Assembly: GCA_050847315.1 (NCBI GenBank)
Contig: CP193791.1
Direction: 5' to 3' (one strand)
Source of the DNA: Cedecea sp000277545
GTDB lineage: Bacteria; Pseudomonadota; Gammaproteobacteria; Enterobacterales; Enterobacteriaceae
Length of the DNA stretch: 64,000 nucleotides
The notes under the pieces are model-generated. The model saw only the letters and a program-made list of their open reading frames with translations, did not search any database and was not told where the DNA came from. Positions 61,983-64,000 of the stretch are shown here, one piece after another. Position 1 is the first letter of the stretch. Each line of letters opens with the position of its first letter. The position numbers and the translations under genes were made by a program.

Positions 61983-62256
61983 CACTTTTCCCTCAGAGAA
62001 TCAATGCAGTGTCCGCGGTATGCGGCCAAATATATTCTGGGTAGCGGTGAAAAAAGCCACAAGTGAGGGTGGGCACAGATTTGCTTTTAGCGGCTGGTAC
62101 TTTTGGCGAATGAACGCCAGAACTTACATTAAAAGTAATAATAAACAGACGGATAAGAATGTTACTTTTCTGGTGGCGTTCGTCTTTTAGCGCGGTTTTA
62201 TTCACGAGAATGGTGGGGCGGTCACAGGCAGACGTTCATCTTAGTATTGCACCATG
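61983..62256. promoter_or_regulatory. PTS operon upstream region with imperfect inverted repeat
   Basis: About 270 bases before the EIIB gene. GAACGCCAGAA at 62112-62122 is mirrored by TTCTGGTGGCGTTC at 62168-62181, with TTACATTAAAAGTAA and TTACTTTT inside, an AT-rich dyad of about 70 bases that could be an operator or an mRNA leader structure. No other gene is evident. Confidence 0.4.
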
Positions 62257-62406
62257 CCCTCACCCCGGCCCTCTCCCAGAGGGAGAGGGGAAAACAAGTG
62301 CCAGATAACAAGGTTTATTCCCTCACTCCATCATCAAATGGGAACAGCAGCTTCAGCCTGTTTTATTTATCCCCTCTCCCTTCCAGGGAGAGGGTTAGGG
62401 TGAGGG
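62257..62406. repeat. Pair of inverted REP-like repeats downstream of the SDR gene
   Basis: Left copy 62257-62290 (CCCTCACCCCGGCCCTCTCC, then GAGGGAGAGGGG) and right copy 62372-62406 (CCCCTCTCCCTTCCAGGGAG, then AGGGTTAGGGTGAGGG) face each other. The right copy ends eight bases before the SDR stop codon. Confidence 0.82.
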
Positions 62407-62413
62407 TAAAGAG

Positions 62414-63157
62414 CTACAAACTCCCCACGCCACCGTCGACCAACAGATCGGTGCCGACCACGAAGGCTGATTCGTCAGACGCCAGGAACACAGCGGCTTT
62501 TGCCAGCTCCAGCACGGTGCCGAGACGCCCAATCGGCACAAGATCGCGGATAGCTTCCCGCAGCGTGTCGGCGGCTACGCCATTGCCCAGTTTGCCCAGC
62601 GCCGGGGTTTCCGTCGGGCCAGGGCTCAGGCCGTTCACCCGAATGCCACGCGGATGCAGCTCCCCGGAAAGCGTACGAGCCAGAGAAAGGATCCCTGCTT
62701 TGCTCGCCGCATAGGCGTTAGTCTGCGGCAGGCCGATACGAGCGCTGACCGAACCGCACAGAATCACCGAAGACGGGTTAGCCAGCAGCGGCAACAGCGC
62801 CTGGATCAGGAAGAACGGGCCTTTGAGATTGATGTTCATCAGTCGGTCATACGCCTGTTCGTCCCAGTCTTCCAGCGAATGGTGAGTCACATCCCCCGCA
62901 TTAATGTAGAGCACATCCAGCCGCGGCCAGAGCTGCTTCAACTCTGCCGCCACCGTACGCTGCCCGGCGATATCGCCCGCATCGCTTTTCATCAGGTGCA
63001 CATTGCCCAAAACCTCTTTGGCTGCCTGTAGCCCCTGTTCGCTCCGCCCGGTGATCGCCACCGTTGCGCCCTCGGCAATAAACTGCCGCGCCGTTTCAAG
63101 TCCAATTCCGCTGGTACCGCCGGTAATTAAGGCGTACTTGCCATTAAGTCTGCCCAT
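62414..63157 (-). CDS. Short-chain dehydrogenase/reductase
   Basis: A 247-residue classical SDR starting MGRLNGKYALITGGTSGIGL, with AGGA upstream of the ATG. Cofactor loop TGGTSGIG, NAG-type segment YINAGDV, and catalytic YAASKAG with serine in LCGSVSARIG are all present. The substrate is unknown. It is divergent from an HxlR-type regulator, a common pairing in which the regulator controls the reductase. Confidence 0.9.
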   Translation of the reverse strand: MGRLNGKYALITGGTSGIGLETARQFIAEGATVAITGRSEQGLQAAKEVLGNVHLMKSDAGDIAGQRTVAAELKQLWPRLDVLYINAGDVTHHSLEDWDEQAYDRLMNINLKGPFFLIQALLPLLANPSSVILCGSVSARIGLPQTNAYAASKAGILSLARTLSGELHPRGIRVNGLSPGPTETPALGKLGNGVAADTLREAIRDLVPIGRLGTVLELAKAAVFLASDESAFVVGTDLLVDGGVGSL

Positions 63158-63201
63158 TGTCGTGTCCTTATAAAGGGTTGGTGAGGGCATTATTTCCGCT
63201 A

Positions 63202-63238
63202 TAGTATCCTTTAGATAGTAGGCACCAAATGGATACTA
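63202..63238. promoter_or_regulatory. Inverted repeat between SDR and HxlR genes, probable operator
   Basis: TAGTATCC (63202-63209) is mirrored by GGATACTA (63231-63238) in the short divergent region. It is a perfect 8-bp dyad and a good candidate for HxlR binding. Confidence 0.65.
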
Positions 63239-63279
63239 AGGAACCACAAGGGACGCATTAGCGTGTGCCGGGAGCCAGC

Positions 63280-63639
63280 ATGACAAAAAATTTTTCAGCC
63301 CTGCCACCGGCGGGCAGCGACTGCCCGATGGTGAATTTTGTGAACCTCATTTCAGGTAAATGGGCCATTCCGATTCTGTACCGCCTGATCCTGCTCAACG
63401 ATCCGGTGCGGTTTAGCGACCTGCAGCGGGCGGTCAGCCCCATTACGCAGAAGGAGCTCACCCGCCAGCTTCGTCAATTTGAAGCTCGCGGCCTGGTGGT
63501 GAGGCAAGTTTTTGCGGAAGTCCCGCCGCGAGTGGAATATCAGATCACCGCGCTCGGTAAATCTCTGCGCCCAACGCTGGATTCACTCGCCGAATGGATG
63601 AGGGAGAATGCCGGTGAGATGGAACTGTCTCTTCCCTGA
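63280..63639 (+). CDS. HxlR-family transcriptional regulator
   Basis: A 119-residue winged-helix protein starting MTKNFSALPPAGSDCPMVNF, five bases after GGGAG. The family pattern of an N-terminal cysteine (GSDC), GKWAIPILYRLILL, then RFSDLQRAVSPITQKELTRQ and a wing with PPRVEYQIT is clear. Such cysteines sense electrophiles or oxidants in several HxlR proteins. It probably regulates the divergent SDR gene. Confidence 0.9.
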   Translation: MTKNFSALPPAGSDCPMVNFVNLISGKWAIPILYRLILLNDPVRFSDLQRAVSPITQKELTRQLRQFEARGLVVRQVFAEVPPRVEYQITALGKSLRPTLDSLAEWMRENAGEMELSLP

Positions 63640-63653
63640 GAACGCTAAATCAG

Positions 63654-64000
63654 TTAGCCAAAAACTTCATCGACCAGCGCGCTGCCGAGGCGCATGGCCG
63701 AACAAATACGCGGCATCCCCAGCGCCACGCCCTGCCAGCTCTGGGTCACCGAGTAACAGATCGGCTGGCGTTCAATGTCGCAGCCGGCGCCGAGCCAGGT
63801 TAAAGCATCTTTATGCTCCAGCAACCCCGGAGACGTTGGCGTCGCCAGCCAGTCATGGAAATAGTGGCGGGTGCGGGGGGAAGCATTCACTTCTTCCGCC
63901 AGACGGCTGATGGCGAGGCTGCGCACATGCTCAATCAACGCCTCCGCCTGCTCGGGCGTCCCCAGACGAACAGCATCACCAAAGGTGCCCCAGCGCAGCT
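63654..64000 (-). CDS. Unrecognised protein, C-terminal part
   Basis: An open frame continues to the right edge, so the 5' end is outside the window. The visible 114 residues begin at the edge with LRWGTFGDAVRLGTPEQAEA and end in GSALVDEVFG. The sequence is soluble-looking, with the segments HYFHDWLATPTSP and GCDIERQPICYSVTQSW. I do not recognise the family. It converges on the HxlR gene with a 14-base gap. Confidence 0.55.
   Translation of the reverse strand, partial: LRWGTFGDAVRLGTPEQAEALIEHVRSLAISRLAEEVNASPRTRHYFHDWLATPTSPGLLEHKDALTWLGAGCDIERQPICYSVTQSWQGVALGMPRICSAMRLGSALVDEVFG

Overview
The window is a stretch of chromosome from a member of the Enterobacteriaceae. The evidence is a backbone collinear with Escherichia coli around frdABCD, blc-sugE-ecnBA-efp-epmB-yjeI-groESL-fxsA-aspA-dcuA-cutA-dsbD-yjdC-pheU, with proteins that align to their E. 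coli namesakes almost end to end. An ampR-ampC pair beside frd and a complete malonate decarboxylase operon resemble Enterobacter, Cedecea, Klebsiella and relatives rather than E. coli. The genus cannot be fixed from this sequence alone. No insertion sequence, integrase, phage gene or CRISPR array was seen.

Layout. 1-1.2 kb: start of an uncharacterised operon (PRD protein, SFCGS protein, DUF4312, DUF4311) on the minus strand, with a perfect 20-bp palindrome upstream. 1.5-9.9 kb: malonate decarboxylase genes mdcABCDEFGH with convergent mdcR. 9.9-18.5 kb: a CatB-type acetyltransferase, cybC, pmbA, darP, a LysE-type exporter, a GNAT, a threonine-aldolase-like enzyme, epmA, ada and a PEP-mutase-like gene. 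18.6-22.1 kb: frdABCD. 22.1-24.4 kb: rclR and rclA (hypochlorite response), lying between frd and ampR-ampC. 24.5-39.8 kb: ampR, ampC, blc, sugE with a guanidine-II riboswitch, an EntR-like regulator, ecnB, ecnA, efp, epmB, yjeI, groEL, groES, fxsA, aspA, dcuA, cutA, dsbD, yjdC. 39.9-40.3 kb: tRNA-Phe followed by a duplicated tRNA 3' end and two tandem units of four hairpins each. 40.5-64 kb: more variable content. This is ydgU, asr, a DUF1330 protein, a membrane glycosyltransferase, a heme uptake and anaerobic heme-degradation operon (TonB receptor, chuTWXY), yghU, a 570-bp dyad-symmetric element, sitABCD, a D-amino-acid catabolic cluster, a cellobiose-type PTS with a family 1 glycosidase, an SDR/HxlR pair, and the 3' part of an unrecognised gene.

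How it fits together. Anaerobic C4-dicarboxylate metabolism is grouped here: aspartase makes fumarate, DcuA exchanges C4-dicarboxylates, and FrdABCD reduces fumarate. The anaerobic heme-opening enzyme ChuW could serve the same conditions. All three parts of the EF-P lysylation pathway (epmA, epmB, efp) are present. Stress and envelope functions (rclAR, ampRC, blc, entericidins, groESL, asr, dsbD) fill most of the rest.

Non-coding structure is the most unusual part. A family of CCCTCTCC/GGAGAGGG REP-like repeats occurs as inverted pairs at four intergenic sites, and one copy sits in frame inside dsbD. A large dyad lies between yghU and sitA. A repeat array follows tRNA-Phe.
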